NCBI RefSeq assembly: GCF_000002425.4
Contig: NC_037272.1
Location: 13,094,174 to 13,158,173, forward strand
DNA: 64,000 nt
Source of the DNA: Physcomitrium patens
Lineage: Eukaryota; Streptophyta; Bryopsida; Funariales; Funariaceae
Direction: 5' to 3'
This document shows, one piece after another, positions 22,211-33,449 of this stretch. The first letter of the stretch is position 1. Every line of letters begins with the position of its first letter. The translations under genes were made by a program, and so were the position numbers. The notes beneath the pieces are model-generated. The model saw nothing but the letters and a program-made list of their open reading frames with translations, made no database searches and had not been told where the DNA came from.

Positions 22211-22945
22211 GCGGATACAATGGAGGACTTGGATCGAAAGCAATTGCTACCTATGACATTGGTCTTGCGAATGGCAGATCATAGTTGGATAAAGCCAATG
22301 GAAATCTTACGTAATATTGCCACTGTAATTATGGGATTGACATTCAAAATTGATTATTTTGTATTTTGATTACAGAGTTCTACGTTATTGTATCCCATTT
22401 TATTAGACAAACCTTGGCTTCATCAAGCCAAAGCTAAAAACGATTGGGGTCGAGGCACATTGACAATTGGAAAAGGCCAGGACTAGATTATTCTACAGAT
22501 GTATCCGGTACAATATCATAGAGAATCTCAATTGCTAGAATCAGAATTTACATCGGACAACGAGAGTCAATCGATTGAGGCAGATGACAATGCTATAGGT
22601 TCACCTCAATTTGAGATAGGACAAAACACTTCAACAACAAAGGCAGGAGTCTACCAATGTGGAAGTCTCTATGAATATTTACTGCATCAGGAGGATGTGA
22701 CTAACTTGGATCATGCTATTGTGGAATGGATGAACAATCCCGCAGTCAATAGAGTCAGCACATTGGAACCAGATTTGGGTGGTTCCCATATGTCGGATAA
22801 TACAAGATATTCAGATCAGGAGAAGACAATTAAATCAGAGGTTGTTGAAGATCATGTATGTCAATCTATTAACTTGGGTACCAACAAAATGCCACAGCTA
22901 ATTAAAATATATATCGGTATTATAAGTACAAAATTGAATGCTTAA
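22211..22945 (+). pseudogene. Element C protease second half and spacer
   Basis: Resumes with ADTMEDLDRK, TLVLRMADHSWIKP and IDYFVF, then YPILLDKPWLHQAKA and a DWGRGTLTIG end: the flap and C-terminal blocks of a gypsy protease. A stop at 22367-22369 and a frame break separate it from 22499-22945, an acidic Ser/Asn/Asp-rich spacer of about 148 residues ending IKIYIGIISTKLNA, which normally precedes RT. Fits the Tat/Athila-like layout. Confidence 0.75.
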
Positions 22946-22969
22946 AAATAGTTTTTTGTCCATCACAAA

Positions 22970-23320
22970 TCCGCCTTTGCATAGTCATATGCGGATTTGA
23001 AAGGGATTCCAGTTGACGTGTGTGAGCACCAAATTATTTGGGAGGAGGGTGTTACGCGAGTTTGTCAAAGACAATACCGACTTAATCCAAAATATTTCCT
23101 TTTAGTGAAAGAAGAATTGATAAACTTCTAGATGTGGGTTTTATTTATCCTGTTTCGCATAGTGCATGGGTGTCATCAATCGTGATGGTACCGAAGAAGA
23201 ATGGGAAAATCAGGATATGTAAAAATTTCTAAAAGTTAAATGTGGCCACCAAGAAAGATTACTTCTCATTACCTTTCACAGACAGTATGGATAACATGTT
23301 GTCATTATCACCAAGTAGTA
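22970..23320 (+). pseudogene. Element C RT, N-terminal remnant
   Basis: Fingers subdomain only: CEHQIIWEEGVTRVCQRQYRLNP, LLDVGFIYPVSHSAWVSS, VMVPKKNGKIRIC and PFTDSMDNML, with one frame slip and one stop. The palm with the catalytic YxDD, RNase H and integrase are absent: the sequence passes directly into an unrelated stretch and then the 3' end of the element. A large internal deletion between about 23300 and 23440 is the simplest explanation. Confidence 0.75.
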
Positions 23321-23459
23321 AAAGAATAGTAGTGGGACACCAGTTAAAGTCATTCTGTGGTGTTATTTTGGGTTGGCTAGAGTACCATTTTCTTATATTT
23401 CTTGTGTTTTCAAGAGTAGTAGTTCTAGTTAAGAGTTAACAGTGAGGAGCCAGTGACAA

Positions 23460-23690
23460 GTGTCGATTGAAGATATCTCAAAATGGATGAGTCAATAGCA
23501 ACAAAAATTGGAACTTCAGGATGTCCAAATCCTGAAAATAGTAGCTCAAGTCCATGAACTGGGTGAGTACAATGAAGACCTTTCAGTTCAATTGAGGCAG
23601 GAGCCGATGGAAGAATAAGAGGAGGATGAAGATTTGCAGTTGGAATCGAAATTGGAGGAACCAATAACAGATACTACAGCAATTGATTAA
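23460..23690 (+). pseudogene. Short acidic 3' reading frame of element C
   Basis: A 77-codon frame with two stops (CAA-type TAA/TAG changes) ending in TAA at 23688-23690. The product would be Leu/Gln/Glu-rich, heptad-like (KLELQDVQILKIVAQVHEL), with an acidic tail (EEDEDLQLESKLEEP). It lies between the deletion and the 3' LTR. It could be the C-terminus of pol or a separate small 3' ORF; I do not recognise it. Confidence 0.4.
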
Positions 23691-23798
23691 TTAGATAGGC
23701 CAGAAAGATCGCAATTTTTGTAGATTTTTGTTAGATAATTTTTAGATAGGTATCAATTGAGTATTTGCGAGGACGTTGCACAGATAGGAGTGTGGCTA

Positions 23799-24284
23799 TG
23801 TAGAATAAATATTAATTCGTTTTTAAAAGATATTAATAAAATATATTAATAGTCCATATAATAGAAAATTCAGGAGGATGGATGAGTGATTTGGTTATTA
23901 AAAGCAATTAATTACAGAATTATGATTAGAATCTAGAGAATCAGGGGAAAGTATATAGGAGTTGTAGAAGTTAATTAAGGTGCCATCGCAGTGATAGTGT
24001 AAGCATGGGTAAGCTTGGTGCTACCTCTTTTCTTTTGTTTGTTATTTTCTTTAAACAAGAGGATTGAGAGTTTCTGAATATTATGAAGTGAATTATTGAA
24101 TGGAAATGTGATTGGTATTATTTGAAAAGAAGAAAGATTGTATGCTAAAATCTGATTGTAGTTCAGCAGAGAGAATGAGTTTGTGTTTGTGGGAAACACT
24201 GTAGTGTGAATGGAAGTTCTGTGTGAAGAATTCTAGTCATTGGAACGAGGGTAATTGTATGCTGAAAGCTGTGAGAGCACAGTA
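23799..24284 (+). repeat. 3' LTR of element C, left part
   Basis: Begins TGTAGAATAAAT and runs to CAGTA, where chromovirus D is inserted. Continues at 31237. Aligns with 16970-17455. Confidence 0.85.
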
Positions 24285-24659
24285 TGACATGGACATACTC
24301 ATATAAGCTAGTAATTACATATATAAATAAGTAGAAGTAAGTAAAAATAAGTAAAAGTAAGTTAATTCTATAATACTTAATATAAAAAGCTTCCTAGAAG
24401 CTTCACAGACGCTGCTTTGACTTCATAGGTGTCTTTAATTGACTTTTTGGATTAGAAACGTGGTCAACAAGTTAGCCATGTGCCACACATGTTATTAGCT
24501 TGAAGATCAAGCTAACTATGTGGCCCACACGTAGAAAAACTTGCCTTGTAAGTCAAGGCATGTGTCCTATAAAGGCAATACGTATTGGAGGTCCTATAGA
24601 ATGTCGCCACGTAATCCCTAGTTAGATAGTATATATAGAGACAAGAGTGAAGCCTTCTT
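24285..24659 (+). repeat. 5' LTR of chromovirus D, truncated
   Basis: Begins TGACATGGACATAC (TGTCATGG in the 3' copy). Breaks off at about 24659, inside the hairpin that follows the TATA box, and joins directly to the middle of gag. Confidence 0.8.
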
Positions 24660-25378
24660 GTATTGAACTTCAACCCCAAAGCTATCCAACTCCAAGATCG
24701 CAAGTAAGATTCATTGGTACGCTTCTTTCAGGCTCAACACTATCATGATTTTCATCTTTTCTTGAACGACGAGATCCAATATTGGATAATCTAGAGGCTT
24801 TTCTGGCAGAGTTTCGATCCATGTATAGAGAACATGATGCAATTCGTGTTGCAACCAATAAGATCCATATTTTACGACAAGATAATCGATCAGTAATGTT
24901 GTATGCTTCATAATTTTGACAACTTGCAACTGATATCAAGTGGATTGATGCTGCACTTATTAGCCAATTTCTCTATAGATTACAATATGAGGTAAAAAAA
25001 TTAATACTCAACTTACTTGATCTTCAAACAGTGAGTCAAGCAATTGAATTTACTGTCAAGTGCGTCAATTACCTTTTTAAATTCTGATCTGAGAACCATA
25101 CAAGTGGACCTCAACGTTACTATAATTCAATGGCAACACCAACACCTCTTCAACACATACATTCGGAAGTAGAGGATATGCAAATTGATGTAGTACATTT
25201 CAAACCTCTTACTAAGCAAGAAAAGACTCGTCGTCGTCAAGAAGGATTATGTTTATATTATGGAGAACCAAAGCACACTGCTCAACATTATCTAAAGAAA
25301 CGACACAATCACAAAATGAAGAGTATGGCTGTGAAAGAAGACAATATGTCAGAAAACGAATTTTTCCAGCTATATTAG
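24660..25378 (+). pseudogene. Chromovirus D gag, N-terminally deleted
   Basis: Starts at IELQPQSYPTP (matching E gag from about residue 97) and runs through the capsid-like FLAEFRSMY-type block and the AIEFTVKC block to a CCHC knuckle near 25240-25290 ([14 protein letters not shown], with two Cys changed to Tyr). Stops at SALS-TGA and three later places, each a TGG, CGA or CAA derivative. Ends at TAG 25376-25378. The block order resembles the capsid of Sushi/PEG10-type gag. Pol overlaps its end in the -1 frame for about 130 nt. Confidence 0.8.
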
Positions 25379-26435
25379 GGACCGTGCGGCTAGAACCTTG
25401 CACAACATCTACTAAAGGTCCTATTCTCTCTTCAAAGCCCTCTCCTTGTTTTACATTAAATATTATTTTAGGACCTAAACATTACAAAGTCTCTGCCTTG
25501 TTAGATTCGGGAGCCTCAGCGTGTTTCTTAGATGAAGTATTTACTAAAAGACATAGCATATCTTTAGTAAAGAAAACTAAACCGGTTCATGTAGAAGTCA
25601 TAAATGGTCGTCCATTATCTTCTGGAGATATTACTCACGAAATCCTTCCTATAGAAGTAATAATCAATAGTCATAATAGTTTTGTAGTATTTAATATCAT
25701 TAGATCTCCATCTAATCCAGTCATTTTAGGTTTATTGTGGTTAGAAAAATACAACCCTCAAATAGATTGGATTTTCCGAACTCTTACTTTCTCTAAAAGT
25801 ATAGCTAATAGTGTAGTTAATCAAGTAGAGAGTCATAAATCCAATTCAATTAAAATCATATTTATAGGTGCAAAAGCTTTCTTGCATGCTGCTATGAAAG
25901 AATCACCATATATTATTTATGCCACATCCGATTCTACTGGTGAAAAGACTTCAAGTGGCATTCCAAGCCAATATCAAGAATTTCAAGATGTATTAGAAAA
26001 AAAGAATGCGGATACACTCCAGGAACATCTTCCCTATGATTGCTCAATTGACCTTCAAGAAGGAGCACAACCTCCATTCGGACCAATCTATAGTTTATCA
26101 CAAAATGAGTTGACTGAACTCAAGGAATATATTGAAGAAAATCTAGCCAAGAATTTCATACGCCATTCAAAATCTCCGATAGGAGCTCCAATTCTATTTG
26201 TGAAGAAAAAAGATGGATCATTGCGGATGTGTGTTGATTATCGAGGACTCAACAAGATTACCATCAAGAACAAGTATCCACTACCTTTAATATCTGGACT
26301 TCTTGATTAGTTGAATCAAGCTAAGATCTATACAAAAATAGATCTTCGGAGAGCATACAATCTAGTATGCATCAAAGAAGGAAATAAATGGAAGACTGCG
26401 TTTCAAACTAGGTATGGATATTTTGAATACAACGT
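25249..26435 (+). pseudogene. Chromovirus D pol, protease and RT fingers
   Basis: Open in the -1 frame from 25249 to a TAG at 26308-26310 (CAG in E). Protease active site LLDSGASAC near residues 84-92 of this frame, linker, RT fingers ([22 protein letters not shown]), then [10 protein letters not shown] and FEYNV up to the J LTR. Protease releases the polyprotein parts and RT copies the RNA. Full protease domain; the RT palm continues at 27697. Confidence 0.85.
25351..25357 (+). promoter_or_regulatory. Possible degenerate -1 frameshift heptamer
   Basis: AGAAAAC, in register A GAA AAC with the gag frame, near the end of gag. The PEG10/Sushi slippery site is G GGA AAC in the same register, so two G-to-A changes would give this sequence. 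E has the same heptamer at the same place. Whether it slips is unknown. Confidence 0.3.
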
Positions 26436-27696
26436 TGTCGTACTGTAAATGCTCACAGTATGTAAAAATTAGCTAAAACATATTATATGTTGATAAATCT
26501 AGATGTATAATAGAGTGGCTAGTAGATTAAATTAAAAGGAGTTGGTATAAGAAACTTTACTTTGTTTCTTTATTTCTTTTGATTTTGATATTAATATATA
26601 TATATATATATAGGACCTAAATGTTTAGTATGAAACCTTACGAAAAGGTGGAAACCTAAGGACAAAAATCTAAACTACTGAGAAGCTATTTGGGAGGGAT
26701 GAAAGCAAGGCATGGTCGGATGAAGGCAAGGAATGGGAAACTTCATCCCTATTGGTCGAATACCATGCCCAATGGACTTTGAGGAGACTGCCCGCGACCT
26801 TAAGAAGGGTTTTGGCGACATCAAAGGGGGCATTTGGAGATTAGAAGCTAAGGTTATAAATTTTAGGGTTTGGAAAACAATTTTTGTACAAAAATTAGAA
26901 GATTTGGAGTTAGGGTGAAAAAGTTATAACCGTTTGAAGTTAAGGTGTTTATTTAAGACATATTATTACTCTTTTGAAAGTACGTGGAGTTTTACAGTAG
27001 CTTTTGAAGATCGGAAGGTGTGATTTGAACGGCGATTTTAAGGCCTACATCTTTTATGAAAGAATTATTGCTTTTGAAGTTCATATGAAAGAGTTGTAAG
27101 GAGTTGAATGCGACGCTTCCAAATCAAAAGCAGTAAGTAAGTGGGTTTATTTGTAGTAATGGTTGAAGCCATAACTTGAGTTTTCGGACGAATTTTTGGC
27201 TCAAACTTTTTGGAGAATGTGAAATTTTGTATAAAAAAGCTATACATACAAATTTCGTGGCATTTGAGCTTATATTTTGTGAGATATGAAGAAAATTGCA
27301 CACGGATGTATAAAGACAAGGGTTTGAAGCGACTGTTAGGGATTTCAAGATATCTCAAGATCTGTAATGAATTTGGAGTTGAAAATTGTTGTAGAAGTTA
27401 ATAAGAATACATCACTACCTCATGTACAATTTGAGTTTGTTTGGACGGTCGGATTAAGAGATATGAGGTGTTGAAGTTTGGGAAAATCTCCACATAAGAA
27501 TAAAGAAGGATTTAGAAGATTTTATCATATTTTGGAAGTTGTGGGTTACTTGAGAATTGTGTATTTGGTGTAATTACTCAAAAAGAGAAAAATTATATAT
27601 AAACTTAGAGCTTCCCTTATTTTCAAGCTTGATTGAATAATTAGTGACAGCTAGAAGCCCAGTGTTTTCTTGAGGTAAACTCTCTCTACCCCGACA
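26436..27696 (+). repeat. Solo LTR, type J (1261 bp), TSD ACGT
   Basis: Starts TGTCGTACTGTAAATG, ends CTACCCCGACA, flanked by ACGT at 26432-26435 and 27697-27700. Removing it and one flank restores the RT block [10 protein letters not shown]. Contains a TA repeat at about 26594-26613. Ends and duplication length match the A family (TGTCR...YGACA, 4 bp), suggesting related integrases. No coding region. Confidence 0.85.
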
Positions 27697-30130
27697 ACGT
27701 CATGCCTTTTGGACTTACAAATGCACCAACAGCTTTTCAACATCTAATGAATGATGTTTTTCGAGAGTTTTTGGACAATTTTGTGGTCTGTTATCTAGAA
27801 GACATCTTGATCTATTCTAAGAATCTAGAAGAACATGAACTTCATGTTTGTCGTGTGTTACAAAAATTAAAAGATGCAGGACTCTATGCCAAGATAGAAA
27901 AGTGTGTATTCCACACTACTCAAGTCCATTTCTTATGTTACATCATTTCAAATGATGGACTTATGATGGCTCTTAAGAAAGTTCAAACTATTATAGATTG
28001 GAAGATTCCATAAACGATAAGAGATGTCCAATATTTTTTGGGATTTGCTAACTACTATCGGATCTTCATCAAAGACTTCTCTCGAGTTGTAGCTCTACTT
28101 ACACGTTTGACTTGTAAACACAAACTCCAATGGAATCAAGAAGCGGAAGTTACTTTTGAAACTTTGAAGACAGCATTTGTTTCTGCATCAATCTTATATC
28201 GTGTTGATTTTTCCAAAGCAATCTTTATGGAAACAGATGCATCAGACTTTGCTCTGGGTGCGATTTTATCACAAATGGGAACAAATGACAAACTTCATCC
28301 ACTAGCCTTTCATTCAAGAAAATTCTCAGCAGTAGAAATCAATTATGAGATCCATAACAAAGAACTTCTTCTAATTGTGGATTCTTTTCAAGAATGTCAT
28401 CATTATCTACAAGGCGCTTCCAGTCCAGTCACCGTGTATACGGATCACAAGAACCTCGAATATTTTATGTCAGCACGCATATTAAATCGTCGTCAAGCTT
28501 GTTGGAGCATGTCTTTATTAAGATTCGAGTTCATCAACACTTATCGGCCAAAAAAATAACAAGATTTGTCTGATGCCTTATCTAGACATTCTTATCTTGC
28601 ACCAAAAGAAGGAGAGGCAGCTTTTGAGCAACAAAGAATGGTTCTCTTGAGTAATTTCATCTTCAAGAAATAAAATCAACATTGACTGTTGATTTAACTT
28701 TTCTTAAGCAAGTCCAATTAAGTATGTCTACAGACCCTCTTGTTCATGACATCAAGAATAATTCTTCTAAATCTCATGATCTCTCTAAATTCGAGTTCAA
28801 AAACAACCTACTCTATTTCGAAAGACGCCTATATGTTCCAAAAGGAGAAGCAGGTTTACGTACTCTTCAAGCTCGTCACGACTTCCCAGCAGTAGGACAT
28901 TTTGAATACAATAAGACTTTGGAGCTGATATCTAGGGATTTTTGGTGGCCTCAAATGTGGAAGGCAGTCAAAGATTTTGTACAATCATGTGATGTTTGTT
29001 CAAGATCAAAAACTCCTCGTCATCGACCTTTTGGACTTCTTCAGCCATTACCCATTCCAGAACAACCATGGTCTTCTGTTTCTATGGACTTCATCACGGA
29101 TTTTCCAATCTCAGATTCTTATGATTCTATATTCGTGACAGTAGATCATTTCACCAAGATGGCACATTTTGTACCATGTACATAATCTATCACATGTGAA
29201 GAAACAGCTAAGCTCTTTCTTGACAATATCTATCGCTATCATGGATTATCCAAGGATATTATATTAGATAGGGAAACTCAATTTGTATCAAGATTTTGGC
29301 GGACTCTTTTTAAGATTCTTAAAGTGGATGTAAAACTATATTCGGCATTCCATCCTCAAACTGATGGACAAACGGAGCATATTAATCAAGTTTTGGAGCA
29401 ATATTTAAGATGTATCATTAACTACCAACAAGATGATTGGACAACTCTTTTGCCATTGGCAAAGTTTGCTTACTATAACAAGGTACATTCTTCTACAAAA
29501 CAAATACCTTTCTTTGGTAATTATGGTTATCATCCACGACTTGATACTTTTGACTTTTCAAAAGTTGATAATCCTACTGCGAAAGATTTGGCGATTCATT
29601 TATTAGAGCTACATTCAACGATGAAGGCGCAATTAAAAGAGGCTCAAGAACAACAAAAGGTCAATGCGGATGTCTATCGAAAGGAACAACCATCATTCGT
29701 CTTGGGTGATAAGGTATGGCTACTTCATCACAATATCAAGACCACTCGTCCTTGTGATAAGTTGGACTATCAAAGGCTGGGACCATTTTCTATTTCTGCA
29801 CAAATCAATCGAGTTGCATATCGTTTACATCTACCGGAGTCAATGAAAATCCATCCAGTATTCCACGTGTCTCTTCTTGAACCATATAAGATAGTAGACA
29901 TACCAAGAAGATAACAAACTCCACCTCCTCCTATAGAAGTGAACAATAATGAAGAGTTTGAAGAAGAAGAAGTCTTAGATTTAAGGCGGTGCCGAAATAA
30001 ATTGGAATATCTTGTCCATTGGCGTGGATATGGTATTAGTGAATGCACGTGGGACCTAATAAAGAATCTTGCAAATACAGCAAAGGCGATGGAGGCTTTT
30101 CATCGACGACATCCATCAAAATCAAGATGA
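27697..30130 (+). pseudogene. Chromovirus D pol, RT palm to chromodomain
   Basis: Order: RT palm ([22 protein letters not shown] at 27792-27821), RNase H (METDASDFALG, TDHKNLEYF), integrase zinc domain (HDFPAVGHF...CDVCSRSK), DDE core (MDFITDFP, FHPQTDGQTE), GPF-type module (RLGPFSI, HPVFHVSLLEPYK) and chromodomain (EEEEVLDLR, YLVHWRGYG). The first catalytic Asp of YxDD is Glu (GAA at 27798-27800). Stops at 28010, 28557, about 28670 (with a frame slip), 29183 and 29912, mostly CAA/CGA/TGG-derived. Overall collinear with E pol. Confidence 0.9.
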
Positions 30131-30206
30131 AAACCTTCTTTATAAAAGAAACAATATCTAGGCAAGATAACATTCTACTTTCAATTGTAGTTGTGACATT
30201 CATGAG

Positions 30207-30629
30207 ATGGAGAACTAACAACCAATGGATTCGACTCAAGAGCCTTCATTTGCTGACTTATCGAATGAGATATTACGATTGTCACAACCTTCAAGACGAT
30301 GCAATCGAGATGAAGATCTTCAAGAACGATATGTTCTTCCTCGAATAGATGGTAAGATACAATGCGTTTGGTATCACGATTTGGGAAGGGACTCCCGATG
30401 TTTAGTGATTTTGCTAGAGATATGAACAACTCCTGATGGTGTTCCAAATATTCTATTCGAAGGAAGTTATGAAGGCCTCAACAATGATCAAATAACTGGG
30501 TGGTCTTACCGCCGTGGTATGGGATACTACCGATGGTTGAGAGGCCCTATCAATCATCTTTGAAGAGAACAAAGATCAGAGTATGTGGTGAATATAATTC
30601 GTCGCATCATAGATTTCCTCAATATATGA
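30207..30629 (+). pseudogene. Third ORF of chromovirus D (140 codons, broken)
   Basis: Frame from ATG 30207 to TGA 30627-30629, exactly the same length as the third ORF of E, 76 bp after the pol stop and 27 bp before the polypurine tract. Ser/Thr/Pro-rich start, basic patch (QPSRRCNRDEDLQER), hydrophobic strand CLVILLE, then GMGYYRWLRGPINHL and a helix-like end. Stops at codon 4 (TAA for CAA), at 30423 (TGA for GGA) and within HL-TGA-REQ (for CGA). No signal peptide, membrane segment or metal motif is seen. Function unknown; see E. Confidence 0.7.
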
Positions 30630-30656
30630 TGACTGCTCCTCATGGAACTCGTCCCT

Positions 30657-30670
30657 AGAAGGGGGGATAA
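30657..30670 (+). promoter_or_regulatory. Polypurine tract of chromovirus D
   Basis: AGAAGGGGGGATAA just before the LTR start TGTCATGG; a G6 run where E has G7. Confidence 0.75.
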
Positions 30671-31231
30671 TGTCATGGACATATTCATGTAAGCTAATAA
30701 TTACATATACAAATAGGTAGAAATAAGTAAAAATAGATAAAAATAAGTTAATTCTGTAGTATTTAATATGAAAGCTTCTTAGAAGCTTCATAGACATTGC
30801 TTTGACTTCATAGGTATCTTTAATTGACTTTTTGGATTAGAAACGTGGTCAACAAGTTGGCCATGTGCCACACATATTTTTAGCTTGAAAATCAAGCTAA
30901 CTATGTGGCCCACATGTAGAAAAGCTTACCTTGTAAGTCAAGGCATGTGTCCTACAAAGTCAACACATATTGGAGGTCCTATAGAACGCCGCCATGTAGC
31001 CCCTAATTAGATAATATATATAGAGACAAGAATGAAGCCTTCTTCACTCTTGTCAACTCTTTTCTTGCTTCTAGTCTAGCTTCAAGGGTTTCTAGTTTTC
31101 TTGTCTTTTGGCAATAGCCATTCTAGTTTCTCTTTCAATATACATACTTATTTATTTATATTTTGTTATCTTTCTTTGAGTGAAGGCTCACTTGTCTGGA
31201 TTATTTTTTCATCGAGTTCTTGTCCTTGACA
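30671..31231 (+). repeat. 3' LTR of chromovirus D (561 bp)
   Basis: Starts TGTCATGGACAT and ends GTCCTTGACA. TATA box near 31015-31022 followed by the hairpin (one mismatch here). Two GAAnnTTC-like dyads near 30770-30792. Confidence 0.9.
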
Positions 31232-31236
31232 CAGTA

Positions 31237-31513
31237 TTATAGTTGGAGATTATGAGGGTGGATATATTGGTGGAAATAGCAATTATTGGTATGACTGAAT
31301 TATTGTAAGGAAGAGACCGATAAGGTGAAGGAAGAGATTATAGTTTCTTTGTGTGTTCAGATATTAGAAATAGAGACGATACATTTAGGAGGTAATTGAT
31401 TGTGTTACCCTAACGTGAATGCTTAAGCAACTAGTCATTTTCCATGTTCAAATCTCCCTATACGGGTTTATTCTGGGAAGTTTCTTCTGGAATAAGTAAA
31501 ACGAGCAATCTCA
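31237..31513 (+). repeat. 3' LTR of element C, right part
   Basis: Continues the LTR from 24284 after D and ends CAATCTCA before the duplicate GTGTA. With the left part it makes 763 bp, equal to the 5' LTR. Confidence 0.85.
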
Positions 31514-31518
31514 GTGTA

Positions 31519-32570
31519 TTATATCATTTTTAATATAAACAACTTTTTTATGTAGTACCTTTGTAAAATCTTCACATTTTCTTTTTAAATGATCTATATT
31601 ATTATATTACATGCACCTATATACTACATCTTCTATTGGTCCTAAATTTTTTATTGTTGATATTCTTGATGATTGACTTTTCTCTTGAAGTTTTACAAAT
31701 TTTATTTATAAATCTTTCATTTTTTCTATGATTTCATTGATTCTCATTTTTTCTTTCTTTGATATAGCTATTAAAAGTTGAATCATAGATGTAGGATAGA
31801 TAGTAGAAAATTTTAATTTAGATACTTACAATGGTCTTTGAATATTCACCCTATTCTTTCTTCTTTCTCTTTTTGCAAGCAATCCTACTCCTTCTTTTAC
31901 TTTCTTCTAATTTATAATCAATCCTTCATCTTTTCTTTTCTTTTCTATTTTTTTATCTTCAAGGAAGATTTTTAACTTTTCTTACAACTTTCTATTAGTT
32001 GCTTGAAAAAAAAGCTCCACTTTATTTGGATCTAATAATTGCCTCTCTTTCTTTGACAAACAACAATATTACTTTTGAAACTTCTTTAATAATTTTTTTT
32101 CTAAAAGATCCTTCTTAGGCCTTTCCATCCATTCAAAAAATGATTTTTTTCTAACCTTATCACTATCTTCAAAAAAACATTCATTCTTTAATGCTTAAGA
32201 TTATTTTTGCTATGAACCTCCAAAATATATTATAATGGATGTTACATGATTTCTTATCTCTGGTATAGTAGCTAATTCAAAAAATCAAACTATCTCTTTT
32301 TCTGAAATACACTTTAATTCAATTTTTTTACATAACACATTAAAATACTTTGTAATATCCTTCCCTTCAAATTGATAAATCTTATCCACAATTGCCTATC
32401 ATGCTTTGTTTGTCATACCCACTTTGTAATCTTAAACTTCTTGTTGTTGCATAAATAAAGCAAAATCTTCAAATATGCATACAAAGTTAGGATCAAAATA
32501 CATACCTTGTCTTCCATTAATACCTCCATTTGTAATTCTAAATGAAGCACCATCAATAGCTCTTCTTTCA
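31519..32570 (-). pseudogene. Decayed gag-type gene G, N-terminal and middle part
   Basis: Minus-strand reading with scattered stops but long recognisable stretches: YQFEGKDITKYFNVLCKKIE near 32350, a Lys/Glu-rich domain (LSKKERQLLDPNKVELF near 32030), EKMRINEIIEKM and a zinc-knuckle remnant (CX2CX4HX4C with the second Cys changed to Tyr and a stop beside it) near 31600. A capsid domain followed by a knuckle is the gag layout. The layout matches, from memory, gag-like proteins of gypsy elements in non-seed plants. Interrupted at 31519 by element C and continued at 16964. No LTR can be assigned. Confidence 0.5.
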
Positions 32571-32596
32571 ACTCTTTTTCATTCTTTTTCTAAAGA

Positions 32597-33305
32597 TCTT
32601 AAAAATCGTTATTGACTTTTAAAACCTCGTTTCTAAGAACCTAATCTACTTGAATTTCACTAACCTTCAATCTAATCATTTGATTATGCTCAAATTTATA
32701 TTATGCCATATGATCAACTATAATCACAAATCCACAAAATTTTCACTTGTAGAGCTACTACCAAACTTACGAAATTCTTCCAAATGCAAACTTTTTTTTT
32801 ATTTTACAAATCCAGATTTACCAAAACAACCTTAATTTTGCAAAGCTCTTACAAAATCATTATAAACTAAAATTACTCAAAATCCATGTTTTAAGAAACC
32901 TCATAAAGTCTTCTTATAAATTCTATTTTATGATTTGCAAAAAATCCCAAAGTTGCCATAGGTGCATAGTTTTCTATCTTGGATGTGATTTCAACCCTGA
33001 TAGGCAACTAGTCCTTGTTGGGCATCAATTCTTATTTTTTTGAGGTAATTTTTTGCTAAAATCAACTTCTAATTCCCTTATATATATGCTTATATTCTTT
33101 TTTTTTCTATTCTATCTTGTTTTATTTTATTTATGGTCCTACAAAGTAAGTAGAAGCCTACTTTATAAAAAGCACCATTATTTTTTTTTAGTATTACTAC
33201 CTTTTAACTATTATTAATATTTCTGAGATAATTTTATATAATATTTTGAAATAAGATCTTTTATAATATAATATTTTTTCACTCTTTCACCTATTAGCCA
33301 TGACA
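32597..33305 (-). repeat. A-type LTR fragment, truncated
   Basis: The right end on the plus strand (TTTCACCTATTAGCCATGACA) is the reverse complement of the A-type start. It aligns leftward with 12320-13029 and stops at about 32597; the telomere-like array and the 3' half are missing. Confidence 0.65.
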
Positions 33306-33449
33306 TATTATAATGGCTATCTTTCCAACTGAAAAGAATTTAGAGTGCAATAAAATTAGAAGCAATCTTGATACAAAAAGATGATGTTAGATAAAAATAT
33401 ATTATTCTATTTGCTTCTTGAATCAATAATAATGTAAAGTCTAATTACT

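Larger units (their letters stand above)
24285..31231 (+). mobile_element. Chromovirus D, near-complete but decayed
   Basis: Flanked by CAGTA on both sides (24280-24284, 31232-31236). Truncated 5' LTR, gag lacking its N-terminus, pol split by a J LTR, third ORF, polypurine tract, full 3' LTR. About 0.6-0.7 kb is missing between the 5' LTR and gag relative to E, including the primer site and gag start, so it cannot prime replication. Same family as B and E. Confidence 0.9.
16970..31513 (+). mobile_element. Gypsy element C, internally deleted, with two nested insertions
   Basis: Bounded by the perfect duplication GTGTA (16965-16969 and 31514-31518). Both LTRs are 763 bp once the nested chromovirus D is removed from the right one. 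Internal region: primer site, gag, protease, start of RT, a short 3' reading frame, then the LTR. Most of RT and all of RNase H and integrase are missing, so the element is non-autonomous. A solo A1 LTR sits in the protease gene. LTRs differ at roughly 7 of the first 85 positions, so C is much older than E. Confidence 0.85.

Noticed and set aside
26733..27401. Short ORFs inside the J LTR of D
   Set aside because: Not conserved in the other J LTR at 5400-6651; LTRs of this kind do not normally encode proteins.
30181..30447. Frames opposite or overlapping the third ORF of D
   Set aside because: Antisense or shifted shadows; only the frame from 30207 is conserved between D, E and F.
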